The position numbers were made by a program, and so were the translations under genes. A stretch of 7,927 bases of DNA. Origin: JBOGJI01 sp050747865. Lineage in GTDB: Bacteria; Acidobacteriota; Thermoanaerobaculia; Multivoradales; JAHEKO01. The notes beneath the pieces were generated by a model, which was not told the origin of the DNA, searched no databases, and saw only the letters and a program-made list of their open reading frames with translations. This document shows positions 1 through 7,927 of the stretch, one piece after another. The stretch is from assembly GCA_050747865.1 (NCBI GenBank), contig JBOGJI010000329.1, positions 1-7,927 of the forward strand, read 5' to 3'. Position 1 is the first letter of the stretch, and every line of letters starts with the position of its first letter.

Positions 1-219
1 GTGCTGATGGTGGAGCGCGGGCCGTTCCTGGAGCAGGACGGCGGCCGCTTCGCCTGGGTCGTCGACGGCGGCAGCGCGGTACGCCGGCCGATCCGGGCCG
101 GGGCGGCCAGCCTCAACGCGGTGGAGATCCTCGAAGGTCTGCGGGAAGGCGAACGCATCGTCGTCTCCGGCGCCGACCGCTTCGACAACGCGGACCGCGT
201 CCGCATCACGGGAGATTGA
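1..219 (+). CDS. Efflux periplasmic adaptor (membrane-fusion protein), C-terminal fragment
   Basis: This is the last 72 codons of a gene that begins before the window; frame 1 is open from the first base to TGA at 217-219. The fragment reads as the final beta-rich, membrane-proximal part of an RND/MacA-type adaptor: a GGRFAWVVDGG strand, a VRRPIRAGA strand, then the family-typical ending VEILEGLREGERIVVSGADRFDNADRVRI. In this family the adaptor sits in the periplasm, anchored to the inner membrane, and links an inner-membrane pump to an outer-membrane channel. The ATPase gene starts 13 bases downstream, so it is almost certainly co-transcribed with the exporter genes that follow, which suggests it partners an ABC (MacA-like) rather than an RND pump. 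The hairpin, lipoyl and signal or anchor regions lie outside the window, so the subfamily cannot be fixed. The GTG at base 1 is just an internal valine codon. Confidence 0.85.
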   Translation: MLMVERGPFLEQDGGRFAWVVDGGSAVRRPIRAGAASLNAVEILEGLREGERIVVSGADRFDNADRVRITGD

Positions 220-232
220 CAGGAGAGAGCCC

Positions 233-964
233 ATGCTGCACATGCGAGCCGTTTCCAAGATCTATCGCACCGAGCTGGTCGAGACCCACGCCCTGCGCGC
301 GCTCGACCTGCACGTGCGAGAAGGCGAGTTCGTCGCCGTCACCGGGCCCTCCGGCTCCGGCAAGACCACCTTCCTCAACATCGCCGGCTTGCTGGAGAAC
401 TTCACCAGCGGCCACTATGAGCTCGACGGCGTCGACGTCAAGGAGCTCGGCGACAACGCCCGCAGCCGCCTGCGCAACGAGAAGATCGGCTTCATCTTCC
501 AGAGCTTCAACCTGATCCCCGACCTCAACATCTTCGACAACGTCGATGTGCCGCTGCGCTACCGCGGCATGCCGGCGGGCGAGCGCCGGCGGCGGATCGA
601 GCGGGCGCTGAACACGGTGGGCCTCGGCTCGCGCATGCGGCACTACCCGGCCGAGCTCTCCGGCGGCCAGCAGCAGCGCGCCGCGATCGCCCGCGCGCTG
701 GCCGGCAATCCGCGCCTGCTGCTCGCCGATGAGCCCACCGGCAATCTCGACTCGCAGATGGCGCGCAGCGTGCTGGAGCTGCTGGAGGAGATCAACGAGC
801 AGGGCAGCACCATCGTCATGGTCACCCACGACCCGGAGCTGGCGGCGCGCGCCCAGCGCAATGTCCACATCGTCGACGGGGTGGTCACCGACGTGGTGCG
901 CGAGCCCAGCCTGGTCGCGCGCGAGGCGGCCGACCCGCAACTGTCGGCATCCGCAACCGCCTGA
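233..964 (+). CDS. ABC transporter ATP-binding protein, MacB/LolD type
   Basis: A 243-residue nucleotide-binding subunit with a complete motif set: Walker A GPSGSGKTT (38-46), Q-loop Gln90, signature LSGGQQQR (142-149), Walker B LLLADE (162-167), the D-loop after PTGNLDS, and switch His199 in VTHD. DEPTGNLDS and the FQSFNLIPDLNIFDNV stretch are typical of the MacB/LolD/FtsE branch, whose members drive mechanotransmission in the periplasm rather than ordinary import. It hydrolyses ATP on the cytoplasmic face and should bind the two permeases encoded next. In classical MacB this domain is fused to the permease; here it is a separate protein with a short, unconserved tail after about residue 225. 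The start is ATG 233, with AGGAG at 221-225, seven bases upstream; an in-frame ATG at 242 is a weaker alternative. Its substrate cannot be told from sequence. Confidence 0.95.
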   Translation: MLHMRAVSKIYRTELVETHALRALDLHVREGEFVAVTGPSGSGKTTFLNIAGLLENFTSGHYELDGVDVKELGDNARSRLRNEKIGFIFQSFNLIPDLNIFDNVDVPLRYRGMPAGERRRRIERALNTVGLGSRMRHYPAELSGGQQQRAAIARALAGNPRLLLADEPTGNLDSQMARSVLELLEEINEQGSTIVMVTHDPELAARAQRNVHIVDGVVTDVVREPSLVAREAADPQLSASATA

Positions 965-973
965 GGCCGCCCG

Positions 974-2296
974 ATGCTCGCCCACTACTTCCACCTCGCC
1001 CTGCGCAGCTTCCGACGCAACAAGGCGCTGACCGCGCTGATGGTGCTGGCGATCGCCCTCGGCATCGGCGCCAGCATGACCACGCTGACGGTGTTCCACG
1101 TGCTCTCCGGCGATCCGATCCCGAGCAAGAGCGACCGATTGTTCTACGTCCAGCTCGACGCCGAGACGATCGGCGACTACCAGCCGGGCGGCGAGCCCGA
1201 GGCCCAGCTCACCCGCTTCGACGCCGAGAGCCTGCTGCGCGACGGGCGCGGCGAGCGCCAGGCGATCATGAGCGGCGCCGGCGTCATCATCGAGCCCGAC
1301 CGCCAGGACCTCGATCCCATGCAGCAGGCCGCGCGCATGACGACCGCCGACTTCTTCGCCCTCTTCGAGGTACCGTTCCGCTACGGCGGCGGCTGGTCGG
1401 CGGCGGACGACCAGGCCCGCGCCCGGGTGGCCGTCATCGCCGCCGAGTTGAACGACAAGCTGTTCGACGGCGCCGACAGCGTCGGCAAGACGATCCGGCT
1501 CGACCAGCACACCTTCACCGTCGTCGGCGTGCTCGAGCCCTGGTCGGCCAAGCCGATGTTCTACGACCTCACCCAGGGCCGCTACGACGACTCCGAGCAG
1601 GTATACCTCCCCTTCTGGAGCGCCATCGAGCTGGAGGTCTCCGGCAGGGGCAACATCAACTGCTGGGGGACGCCGGAGGGCATCGAGGAAGAGCCCGACC
1701 CGGAAGGCAACAAGGGCGTCAACGCCTTCTGCGCCTGGCTGCAGTACTGGATCGAGATGGATCCGGCGCAGGCCGACGACTACCGTCGCTACCTGGTCAA
1801 CTACTCCGAGCAGCAGCGCGCCGCCGGACGCTTCGAGCGTCCCCCCAACGTGCGCCTGCGCACCGTCATGGGATGGCTCGACTACAACGGCATCGTGCCG
1901 AGCGACGTGCGCCTGCAGGTGTGGCTGGCCCTCGGCTTCCTGCTGGTCTGCCTGCTCAACACCGTCGGCCTGCTGCTGGCGAAGTTCCTGCGCCGTGCCG
2001 GCGAGATCGGCATCCGTCGCGCGCTGGGAGCCTCGCGGCGCGCCATCTTCGCGCAGTGCCTGGTCGAGTCGGGGGTGATTGGCCTCGCCGGCGGCGTGCT
2101 CGGTCTCGGCCTCGCCCAGCTCGGCCTGTGGGCGGTGCGCCAGCAGCCCACCGACTACGCTCCGCTGGCGAGCCTCGACCCCACCATGCTGTTGACCACC
2201 TTCGTCCTGGCGATCACCGCCAGCGTCACCGCCGGACTGCTGCCGGCCTGGCGCGCCTGCCAAGTCGCCCCGGCGATCCAGCTCAAGAGCCAGTGA
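974..2296 (+). CDS. ABC transporter permease, MacB/FtsX family (subunit 1)
   Basis: A 440-residue inner-membrane subunit with MacB layout: one N-terminal membrane helix (about 18-44, preceded by RRNK), a large periplasmic domain (about 45-312, MacB_PCD type), then three helices at about 313-336, 360-387 and 403-424. Between helices 2 and 3 lies the family's cytoplasmic segment GEIGIRRALGASRRAIF (343-359), which in MacB-like proteins contacts the ATPase. The periplasmic domain has two cysteines, Cys230 and Cys253, each close to tryptophan, which could form a disulfide. The gene starts at ATG 974, nine bases after the ATPase stop, with GAGG at 963-966 overlapping that stop codon. It has no ATPase domain and so depends on the preceding gene. 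The exported substrate is unknown; MacB relatives handle macrolides, peptides, lipoproteins or siderophores. Confidence 0.93.
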   Translation: MLAHYFHLALRSFRRNKALTALMVLAIALGIGASMTTLTVFHVLSGDPIPSKSDRLFYVQLDAETIGDYQPGGEPEAQLTRFDAESLLRDGRGERQAIMSGAGVIIEPDRQDLDPMQQAARMTTADFFALFEVPFRYGGGWSAADDQARARVAVIAAELNDKLFDGADSVGKTIRLDQHTFTVVGVLEPWSAKPMFYDLTQGRYDDSEQVYLPFWSAIELEVSGRGNINCWGTPEGIEEEPDPEGNKGVNAFCAWLQYWIEMDPAQADDYRRYLVNYSEQQRAAGRFERPPNVRLRTVMGWLDYNGIVPSDVRLQVWLALGFLLVCLLNTVGLLLAKFLRRAGEIGIRRALGASRRAIFAQCLVESGVIGLAGGVLGLGLAQLGLWAVRQQPTDYAPLASLDPTMLLTTFVLAITASVTAGLLPAWRACQVAPAIQLKSQ

Positions 2297-2304
2297 GGTC
2301 TGCC

Positions 2305-3522
2305 ATGGACATCCTGCCCATCCTCTCCACCCTGCGCCGCCACAAGACGGCCTGCGTACTCATCGTGCTGGAGATCGCGCTCTCCTGCGCCATCATCTGC
2401 AACGCCGTGTTCCTGATCTCCGGGCGGGTCGAGCGCATGCAGCGCCCGACCGGCCTCGCCGACAACGAGCTGGTGGTCATTCACATGGCCGGCATCGGCC
2501 GCGACGACAACGCCCAGGCCGAGACCCGGCGCGACCTGGCGGCGCTGCGCGCCCTGCCCGGGGTCAAGGCGGCGACGCGCACCAACCAGGTCCCGTTCGG
2601 CAATTCGTCATGGAACACCGGCATCCGGATGACCGCCGAGCAGAAGGCGTCGACCGTCAACGCCACCGACTACATGGCGGAAGAGGGCTTCCTCGACGCC
2701 TTCGGGCTCGAGCTGGTGCAGGGCCGCAACTTCAATCCAGACGAGTACCTCGACTGGGAGGACTTCAGCGAGCCGGGCGCCGAACTGTCGATCCCCGCGG
2801 CGATCATCACCCGCAGTCTCGCCGAGCGGCTGTTTCCCGGCGACAGCGCGGTCGGCAAATCGTTCTATAGCTGGGGCGAGGAGCCGATGCGCGTCGTCGG
2901 CGTGGTCGACCGGTTGATTCGCCCCAACGATGAGGAGGGGCCCACGGGCGCCCAGTACTCGATGATCTTCCCGATGCGGTTCCCCTACATGTTCACCGTC
3001 CTGCGCACGGATCCCGAGCGCCGCGCCGAAGTCATGGACGCGGCGATCGCCGAGCTCGAGCGCCTCAATCCGCGCCGCGTGCTGATCTCCAACGACACCT
3101 TCGCCCAGATGATCGACGACTGGTACCAGGCCGACCGCGCCATGGTCTGGCTGCTGATCGCGGTCTGCGTCGCCCTGCTGGTGGTCACCGCGCTCGGCAT
3201 CGTCGGCCTGGCCAGCTTCTGGGTCCAGCAGCGCACCAAGCAGATCGGCGTGCGCCGGGCGCTGGGAGCCACCCGCGGGCAGATCCTGCGCTACTTCCAG
3301 ACCGAGAACTTGCTGCTCGCCACCCTCGGCATCGTCCTCGGCATGCTGCTCGCCTACGGCATCAACCAGCTGCTGATGGAGCACTACGAGCTGTCGCGGC
3401 TGCCGCTGGCCTACCTGCCGACCGGGGCGGTAGCGCTGTGGCTGCTCGGTCAGGTCGCGGTGTACTGGCCGGCGCGGCGCGCGGCGACGGTGCCCCCGGC
3501 GGTGGCGACCCGCAGCGTCTAG
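2305..3522 (+). CDS. ABC transporter permease, MacB/FtsX family (subunit 2)
   Basis: A 405-residue protein with the same plan as the preceding permease but clearly divergent: N-terminal helix at about 17-39, periplasmic domain at about 40-278, and helices at about 279-304, 334-355 and 371-388. The conserved cytoplasmic segment TKQIGVRRALGATRGQIL is at 311-328, and the protein ends in the family-like PARRAATVPPAVATRSV. The periplasmic domain contains SAVGKSFY and MRVVGVVDR, the usual MacB_PCD wording, but no cysteines, unlike subunit 1. The frame is open upstream into the previous gene; ATG 2305 is chosen because it sits 8 bases after that gene's stop, has GAGG at 2295-2298 six bases before it, and gives a normal N-terminus. 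Two unlike permeases beside one ATPase gene suggest a heterodimeric membrane core, which is inference. The stop codon lies inside a direct repeat that continues downstream. Confidence 0.93.
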   Translation: MDILPILSTLRRHKTACVLIVLEIALSCAIICNAVFLISGRVERMQRPTGLADNELVVIHMAGIGRDDNAQAETRRDLAALRALPGVKAATRTNQVPFGNSSWNTGIRMTAEQKASTVNATDYMAEEGFLDAFGLELVQGRNFNPDEYLDWEDFSEPGAELSIPAAIITRSLAERLFPGDSAVGKSFYSWGEEPMRVVGVVDRLIRPNDEEGPTGAQYSMIFPMRFPYMFTVLRTDPERRAEVMDAAIAELERLNPRRVLISNDTFAQMIDDWYQADRAMVWLLIAVCVALLVVTALGIVGLASFWVQQRTKQIGVRRALGATRGQILRYFQTENLLLATLGIVLGMLLAYGINQLLMEHYELSRLPLAYLPTGAVALWLLGQVAVYWPARRAATVPPAVATRSV

Positions 3523-3545
3523 ATTCGACACGCAACGTCTAGACT
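3511..3545 (+). repeat. Imperfect direct repeat, two copies with a 20-bp period
   Basis: Two copies of CGCA(G/A)CGTCTAGA(T/C)T lie at 3511-3525 and 3531-3545, matching at 13 of 15 positions and spaced exactly 20 bp. The first copy includes the last codons and TAG stop of the second permease gene; the second lies in the gap before the response regulator. The core of copy two, GTCTAGAC (3537-3544), is a perfect 8-bp palindrome; copy one has one mismatch. A period near two helical turns would suit a dimeric DNA-binding protein on one face of the DNA, so an operator is possible. A local duplication that created the second copy is equally possible. Confidence 0.6.
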
Positions 3546-3568
3546 TGGGGGTCTGGGAGTCCCCTCTC

Positions 3569-4905
<1,337 letters not shown>

Positions 4906-4909
<4 letters not shown>

Positions 4910-6258
4910 AGCGCCGGCTGCGCAGACTGCCGCTGAGTCTGGTGTTCGCAGCCCTGGCCTGCGCCTACACGGCAGCCACCGCGGCGCTGGCACTGCTGTT
5001 CGCCCGCTGGCTGCCGGCATGGCTGGCGGGCGTCCTCGCCGTCGCCGCGCTGCTGCCCCTGCTGCTGCTCCACGTGCGACGCGCGTTCGCGCCGATGCGC
5101 TCGCTGTTCCGTGCGCTCGCCGGCACCGTCGCCAGCTATCGCGACGGGGACTTCAGCTTCGGCCTGTCGTGGGAAGGCGGCGGCGAGCTCGGCGAGCTGG
5201 TGGCCAGCCACAACCGCCTCGGCGACGTGCTGCGCGAGCAGCGCACCGGCATCGTCCAGCGCGAGCTGCTGCTCGACACCATGGTGCAGAACACCCCGGT
5301 GGCGATGCTGCTGCTCGACCCCGGCCGCCGCATCGTCCACGCCAACCTCGCCGCCCGCAAGCTGCTCGGCGACGGGCGCCGCCTCGAGGGCCTGTCGTTC
5401 GACGCCCTGCTGGCGCGCGCGTCGCGGGAGTTGCAAGAGGCGATCGCCCGCGGCGGCGACGGCATCTTCAGCGTCGGCGACGAGGACGTCGACGACATCT
5501 ACCACCTGTCGCGACGCCTGTTCCTGCTCAACGGCCGCCGCCACGAGCTGATCCTGCTCCGCCGGCTCACCGACGAGCTGCGTCGGCAGGAGGTCCAGAC
5601 CTGGAAGAAGGTGATCCGCGTCATCAGTCACGAGCTCAACAACTCGCTGGCGCCGATCGCGTCGCTGGCCCATTCCGGCGGCGAGCTGATGCGCCGGGGT
5701 CACCACCAGCGGCTGCCGGGCGTGCTGGAGACGATCGCCGAGCGCGCCCGCCACCTGGAGAACTTCCTCGGCGACTATGCGCGTTTCGCCAAGCTGCCGG
5801 CACCGCGGCCGGAGCGGGTCGAGTGGGGAGCGTTCCTCGCCCGGCTACGCCACGAGGTGGCATTTGCCATCGACGGCGGCGGCGCCGGCGATCACGCCCG
5901 CTTCGACGCCGCGCAGATGGAGCAGTGTCTGCTCAACCTGCTGCGCAACGCCCACGAATCCAGCTCGCCGGCGGACGAGATCCGCGTTTCGCTGCGGCGG
6001 CTGCCCGGCGCCTGGCGCATCGAGGTGCTCGACCGCGGCCGCGGCATGAGCGAGGCGGTGCTGGAGAACGCCCTGTTGCCGTTCTATTCCACCAAGCGCA
6101 GCGGGACCGGCCTGGGGCTGGCCCTGGCGCGCGAGATCAGCGAGGCGCACGGCGGCCGGCTGTCGCTGCTCAACCGTGACGGCGGCGGGCTGTGTGTCAG
6201 CCTGACCCTGCCGGACGAATCGCCGGCGCTCGGCGATTCGTCGAACAGCGGCTCGTAG
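4906..6258 (+). CDS. Membrane sensor histidine kinase with PAS-like domain
   Basis: A 450-residue kinase, the expected partner of the NtrC-type regulator just upstream. Two membrane helices (about 10-32 and 38-56) are separated by only about five residues, so there is no periplasmic sensor domain. A HAMP-like or linker region (57-115) and a PAS-like domain (about 120-215, opening LLLDTMVQNTPVAMLLLDPGRRIVHAN) follow. The catalytic core has the H-box SHELNN with phosphoacceptor His242, the N-box LLNLLRNAHES (Asn348), G1 DRGRGM (376-381), F-box PFYSTK (392-397) and G2 GTGLGLA (400-406), so it should be active. The sensing signal is probably intramembrane or cytoplasmic. ATG 4906 overlaps the regulator's stop as ATGA and has no clear Shine-Dalgarno sequence, which suggests translational coupling. 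The tail after about residue 435 is unconserved and encoded by a perfect DNA inverted repeat. Confidence 0.95.
6214..6242. repeat. Perfect 12-bp inverted repeat at kinase 3' end, possible terminator
   Basis: GACGAATCGCCG (6214-6225) is followed by a five-base loop (6226-6230) and its exact reverse complement CGGCGATTCGTC (6231-6242). The RNA would fold into a strong 12-bp hairpin. It lies in the last codons of the kinase, in its unconserved tail, ending 14 bases before the TAG stop. No T-run follows, so it is not a textbook intrinsic terminator. Its place between the two-component genes and the kdsD start fits a boundary of transcription units or an RNA-stabilising 3' structure. The inverted repeat itself is certain; its role is inferred. 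Confidence 0.55.
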
Positions 6259-6310
6259 ACGCCGAAACCTTCGCCTCGCGGCGGTGCGCGATCCCGGCGC
6301 GTCGCGCCGC

Positions 6311-6323
6311 TATACTCCGCCGG
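6311..6323 (+). promoter_or_regulatory. Candidate -10 element directly before kdsD
   Basis: TATACT (6311-6316) matches the sigma-70 -10 consensus TATAAT at five of six positions and stands out in very GC-rich DNA. Seven bases separate it from the kdsD ATG, so transcription would begin at or next to the start codon. No convincing -35 hexamer is seen 16-18 bases upstream; that space instead holds the GC-rich palindrome CGGCGC-GTC-GCGCCG (6295-6309). No Shine-Dalgarno sequence precedes the ATG. Together this suggests a leaderless kdsD transcript, though the element could be a chance match. Confidence 0.45.
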
Positions 6324-7292
6324 ATGGCGGAAAAGGCTCCGCGGGACGTGGCGCGGGAGGTGCTGCGGATCGAGGCGGCGGCGGTGGCGGGACTCGTCGA
6401 TCAGCTCGACGAGAGCTTCGACCGGGCGGTGGAGCTCTTGCGCAGCCGGCCCGGGCGGGTCGCGTGCACCGGCATGGGCAAGAGCGGGCTGGTGATGAAG
6501 AAGGTGGCGGCCACCCTGGCGTCGACCGGCACGCCCGCCTTTTTCCTCCACCCGGCGGAAGCCGTGCACGGCGACCTCGGCATGGTGACGCCGGACGACG
6601 TGGTGCTGGCGGCGTCCTACTCCGGCACCACCGAGGAGCTGCTGCGCCTGGTGGAGATCCTGCGCCGCCTCGAGGTGCCGCTGATCGTCATGACCGGCAA
6701 CGCCCAGAGCGCCCTGGCGCGCCACGCCGACGTGTTTCTGCCGGTGGCCATCGACCAGGAGGCCTGCCCCAACAACCTCGCCCCCACCGCCTCCACCACC
6801 GCCACCCTGGCCCTGGGCGACGCCCTCGCCATGGCGTTGCAGAGCGCCAAGGGCTTCACGCCCGAAGACTTCGCCCGCCTCCACCCGGCCGGCCGCCTCG
6901 GCAAGCGACTGCTCAAGGTGCGCGAGCTGATGCACGCCGGCGACGACGTCCCCGCCGTGTCGACGGACACGCCCATGTCCGACGCCATCTACGAGATGTC
7001 GGCGAAGAAGCTGGGGATCACGGCGGTGGTCGACGGGCACGGACGGCTGGTCGGCTGCATCTCCGACGGCGACCTGCGGCGGCTGCTGGCGCAGGACGCC
7101 GATCTGTTGCAGCGGACCGCCGGCGAGTGCAAACATCCCGCACCCCAGACGATCGACGCCGACGAGCTGGCCTCCGCGGCTCTCTCGCGCATGGAGGATC
7201 ACCGCATCACCTCGCTGTTCGTCTGCGACGCGGATCGCCGGCTGGAAGGCGTGGTCCACCTGCACGACCTCTGGCGCCTGGAGCTGTTCTAG
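6324..7292 (+). CDS. kdsD: D-arabinose 5-phosphate isomerase (SIS + two CBS domains)
   Basis: This 322-residue enzyme interconverts ribulose 5-phosphate and arabinose 5-phosphate in the cytoplasm, the first committed step to Kdo for the LPS inner core. The N-terminal SIS domain (about 35-170) contains CTGMGKSG, SYSGTTEE and the TASTTATLALGDALAMAL stretch. The residues described as catalytic in E. coli KdsD (Lys59, Glu111, Glu152, His193, recalled from the literature) all have counterparts at a constant shift of six: Lys53, Glu105, Glu146 and His187. Two CBS domains follow, at about 203-258 and 268-322. Length is close to the 328 residues of the E. coli enzyme. The frame is open upstream into the kinase gene, but ATG 6324 gives the correct family N-terminus; no ribosome binding site precedes it. 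kdsC follows after 12 bases. The capsule-linked paralogue KpsF is possible, but the kdsC neighbour favours KdsD. Confidence 0.95.
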   Translation: MAEKAPRDVAREVLRIEAAAVAGLVDQLDESFDRAVELLRSRPGRVACTGMGKSGLVMKKVAATLASTGTPAFFLHPAEAVHGDLGMVTPDDVVLAASYSGTTEELLRLVEILRRLEVPLIVMTGNAQSALARHADVFLPVAIDQEACPNNLAPTASTTATLALGDALAMALQSAKGFTPEDFARLHPAGRLGKRLLKVRELMHAGDDVPAVSTDTPMSDAIYEMSAKKLGITAVVDGHGRLVGCISDGDLRRLLAQDADLLQRTAGECKHPAPQTIDADELASAALSRMEDHRITSLFVCDADRRLEGVVHLHDLWRLELF

Positions 7293-7304
7293 GGGGCCCA
7301 CGCC

Positions 7305-7838
7305 GTGCTGCACGACGACGAGGTCGCCCGCCGCGCCGCTGCCCTGGAGTGGCTGCTGCTCGACGTCGACGGTGTGTTGACCGACGGCCGCCTCCTCTAC
7401 TCGCGCTCCGGCGAATCGCTCAAGCAGTTCCATGTCCGGGACGGGTTGGCGGTGCGGCTGGCCGCCCAGGCCGGGCTCAAGGTCGGAGTGCTCTCCGGCC
7501 GGGCCTCGGCGGCGCTGGCGCGGCGCGCCTCCGACCTGGGGTTCGACGCCGTGATGACGGGCCGCAAGGACAAGGGACCGGCCTTTGCCGAGTTCCTCGA
7601 GCGGTACGGCACCGACGGCGAGCGGGTCGCCTACATAGGCGACGACCTGCCCGATCTCGAGGTCCTCGGTCGCTGCGGGCTGGCTCTGGCGCCCGCCGAC
7701 GCGGTGCCGGAGGTGCGTGCCGCCGTCCACCGTGTGCTCCAGCACCGGGGCGGAGACGGCGCCGTGCGCGAGGCCGTGGAGCTGATCCTGAAGGCGCGGG
7801 GCGACTGGGACCAGATCCTCGCAGGCTACACCGTCTGA
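7305..7838 (+). CDS. kdsC: 3-deoxy-D-manno-octulosonate 8-phosphate phosphatase
   Basis: A 177-residue HAD-superfamily phosphatase that removes phosphate from Kdo 8-phosphate to give free Kdo, which is then CMP-activated and added to lipid A. Motif I is LLLDVDGVLTDG with nucleophile Asp20 and general acid Asp22. The wording FHVRDG (42-47) is typical of KdsC. Motif II is LSGR (Ser64), the motif III lysine is probably Lys90 in GRKDKG, and motif IV is YIGDDLPD with Asp113, Asp114 and Asp117. The GGDGAVRE segment (149-156) matches the C-terminal part that in KdsC tetramers reaches the neighbouring active site. There is no cap domain, as usual for this family. It is slightly shorter than E. coli KdsC (188 residues), at the N-terminus. 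The start is GTG 7305, preceded by a G-rich AGGGGG (7291-7296) that overlaps the kdsD stop. Confidence 0.95.
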   Translation: MLHDDEVARRAAALEWLLLDVDGVLTDGRLLYSRSGESLKQFHVRDGLAVRLAAQAGLKVGVLSGRASAALARRASDLGFDAVMTGRKDKGPAFAEFLERYGTDGERVAYIGDDLPDLEVLGRCGLALAPADAVPEVRAAVHRVLQHRGGDGAVREAVELILKARGDWDQILAGYTV

Positions 7839-7913
7839 GAGTCCATGACACGGTCTCACGTGGGTCGCGCGCCAGGGTCTTGCGGGGCGTATGCAAGGAG
7901 CGAGGAGGAGGCG

Positions 7914-7927
7914 ATGCGGTGCCATCG
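7914..7927 (+). CDS. Start of a truncated downstream gene, identity unknown (lptC by position?)
   Basis: Only the first few codons are visible (M-R-C-H-). An ideal ribosome binding site, AGGAGG at 7903-7908, lies five bases before ATG 7914, so translation probably starts here. The frame is also open from an upstream ATG at 7845, and a different frame offers ATG 7891, which would begin MQGARRRRCGAI, a basic start that could precede a membrane anchor. In many Proteobacteria lptC (LPS transport, inner-membrane anchored) follows kdsC, which makes it the natural guess, but nothing in these bases proves it. The 75 bases after the kdsC stop hold no convincing terminator, so the gene is likely in the kdsD-kdsC operon. 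Confidence 0.35.

Noticed and set aside
206..2263. A 685-codon open frame on the - strand opposite the ATPase and permease genes
   Set aside because: It is low-complexity, rich in A, G, R, V, D and H with no recognisable domain, and lies wholly opposite well-supported genes. Long antisense frames are expected from strong GC bias at third codon positions. The same applies to the - strand frames at 2608-3765, 3539-4639, 4504-5754 and 6084-7925.
1873..2304. N-terminal extension of permease 2 into permease 1
   Set aside because: The extension is out-of-frame permease 1 sequence with no family similarity, whereas ATG 2305 has its own ribosome binding site and the proper N-terminal helix.
3541..3564. 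Short inverted repeats (AGAC/GTCT and GGGG/CCCC) around the regulator's ribosome binding site
   Set aside because: Arms are only 4 bp and the alternatives exclude each other; too weak to call a riboswitch or attenuator.
5411..5425. A GG-N10-GC pattern resembling a sigma-54 promoter
   Set aside because: It lies deep inside the kinase coding region in alternating CG sequence and lacks the T-rich -12 part. No convincing sigma-54 promoter is visible in the window; one would be expected upstream of the adaptor gene.
7836..7858. TGAGA and TCTCA arms after the kdsC stop as a possible terminator
   Set aside because: The stem is only 5 bp with a 13-base loop and no T-run; a strong ribosome binding site follows, so continued transcription is more likely.

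Overview
The window is about 7.9 kb of very GC-rich DNA with almost no intergenic space, and every supportable gene is on the + strand. Gene content points to a Gram-negative bacterium: two Kdo (LPS inner-core sugar) biosynthesis genes, an RND-type periplasmic adaptor, MacB/FtsX-type permeases and a sigma-54 activator. The kdsD-kdsC order and the wording of the permease and regulator proteins look most like a gammaproteobacterium, perhaps related to Xanthomonadales. That placement comes from memory of family patterns, not from a search.

Region A (1-3522) is an export operon. It holds the C-terminal end of a membrane-fusion (adaptor) protein, a stand-alone MacB/LolD-type ABC ATPase, and two different MacB-like permeases of 440 and 405 residues. 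Gaps between these genes are 8 to 13 bases. The likely product is a split MacB-like exporter: an ATPase homodimer under a permease heterodimer, joined to the periplasmic adaptor. No outer-membrane channel gene is in view.

Region B (3569-6258) is a two-component system. An NtrC-type response regulator (receiver, AAA+ sigma-54 activator domain, Fis helix-turn-helix) overlaps by ATGA with a membrane histidine kinase that has almost no periplasmic loop. It follows the exporter after a 46-base gap carrying an imperfect 20-bp-period direct repeat. The simplest reading is that the pair controls the exporter, perhaps in response to envelope or drug stress. The last codons of the kinase hold a perfect 12-bp inverted repeat, which may mark the end of this transcription unit.

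Region C (6324-7927) starts a separate LPS-precursor operon. kdsD (arabinose-5-phosphate isomerase with SIS and two CBS domains) has a -10-like TATACT seven bases before its ATG and no Shine-Dalgarno sequence, so it may be read from a leaderless mRNA. kdsC (Kdo-8-phosphate phosphatase) follows after 12 bases. The window ends just inside another reading frame with a strong ribosome binding site; in many Proteobacteria lptC sits here, but too little is visible to name it.

Overall this is a coherent, mostly conventional envelope-function locus. I see no mobile element, CRISPR array, tRNA, rRNA or clearly novel system. The items most worth a second look are the short-loop kinase paired with an ABC exporter, the 20-bp-period repeat, the hairpin at the kinase 3' end and the possible leaderless start of kdsD.
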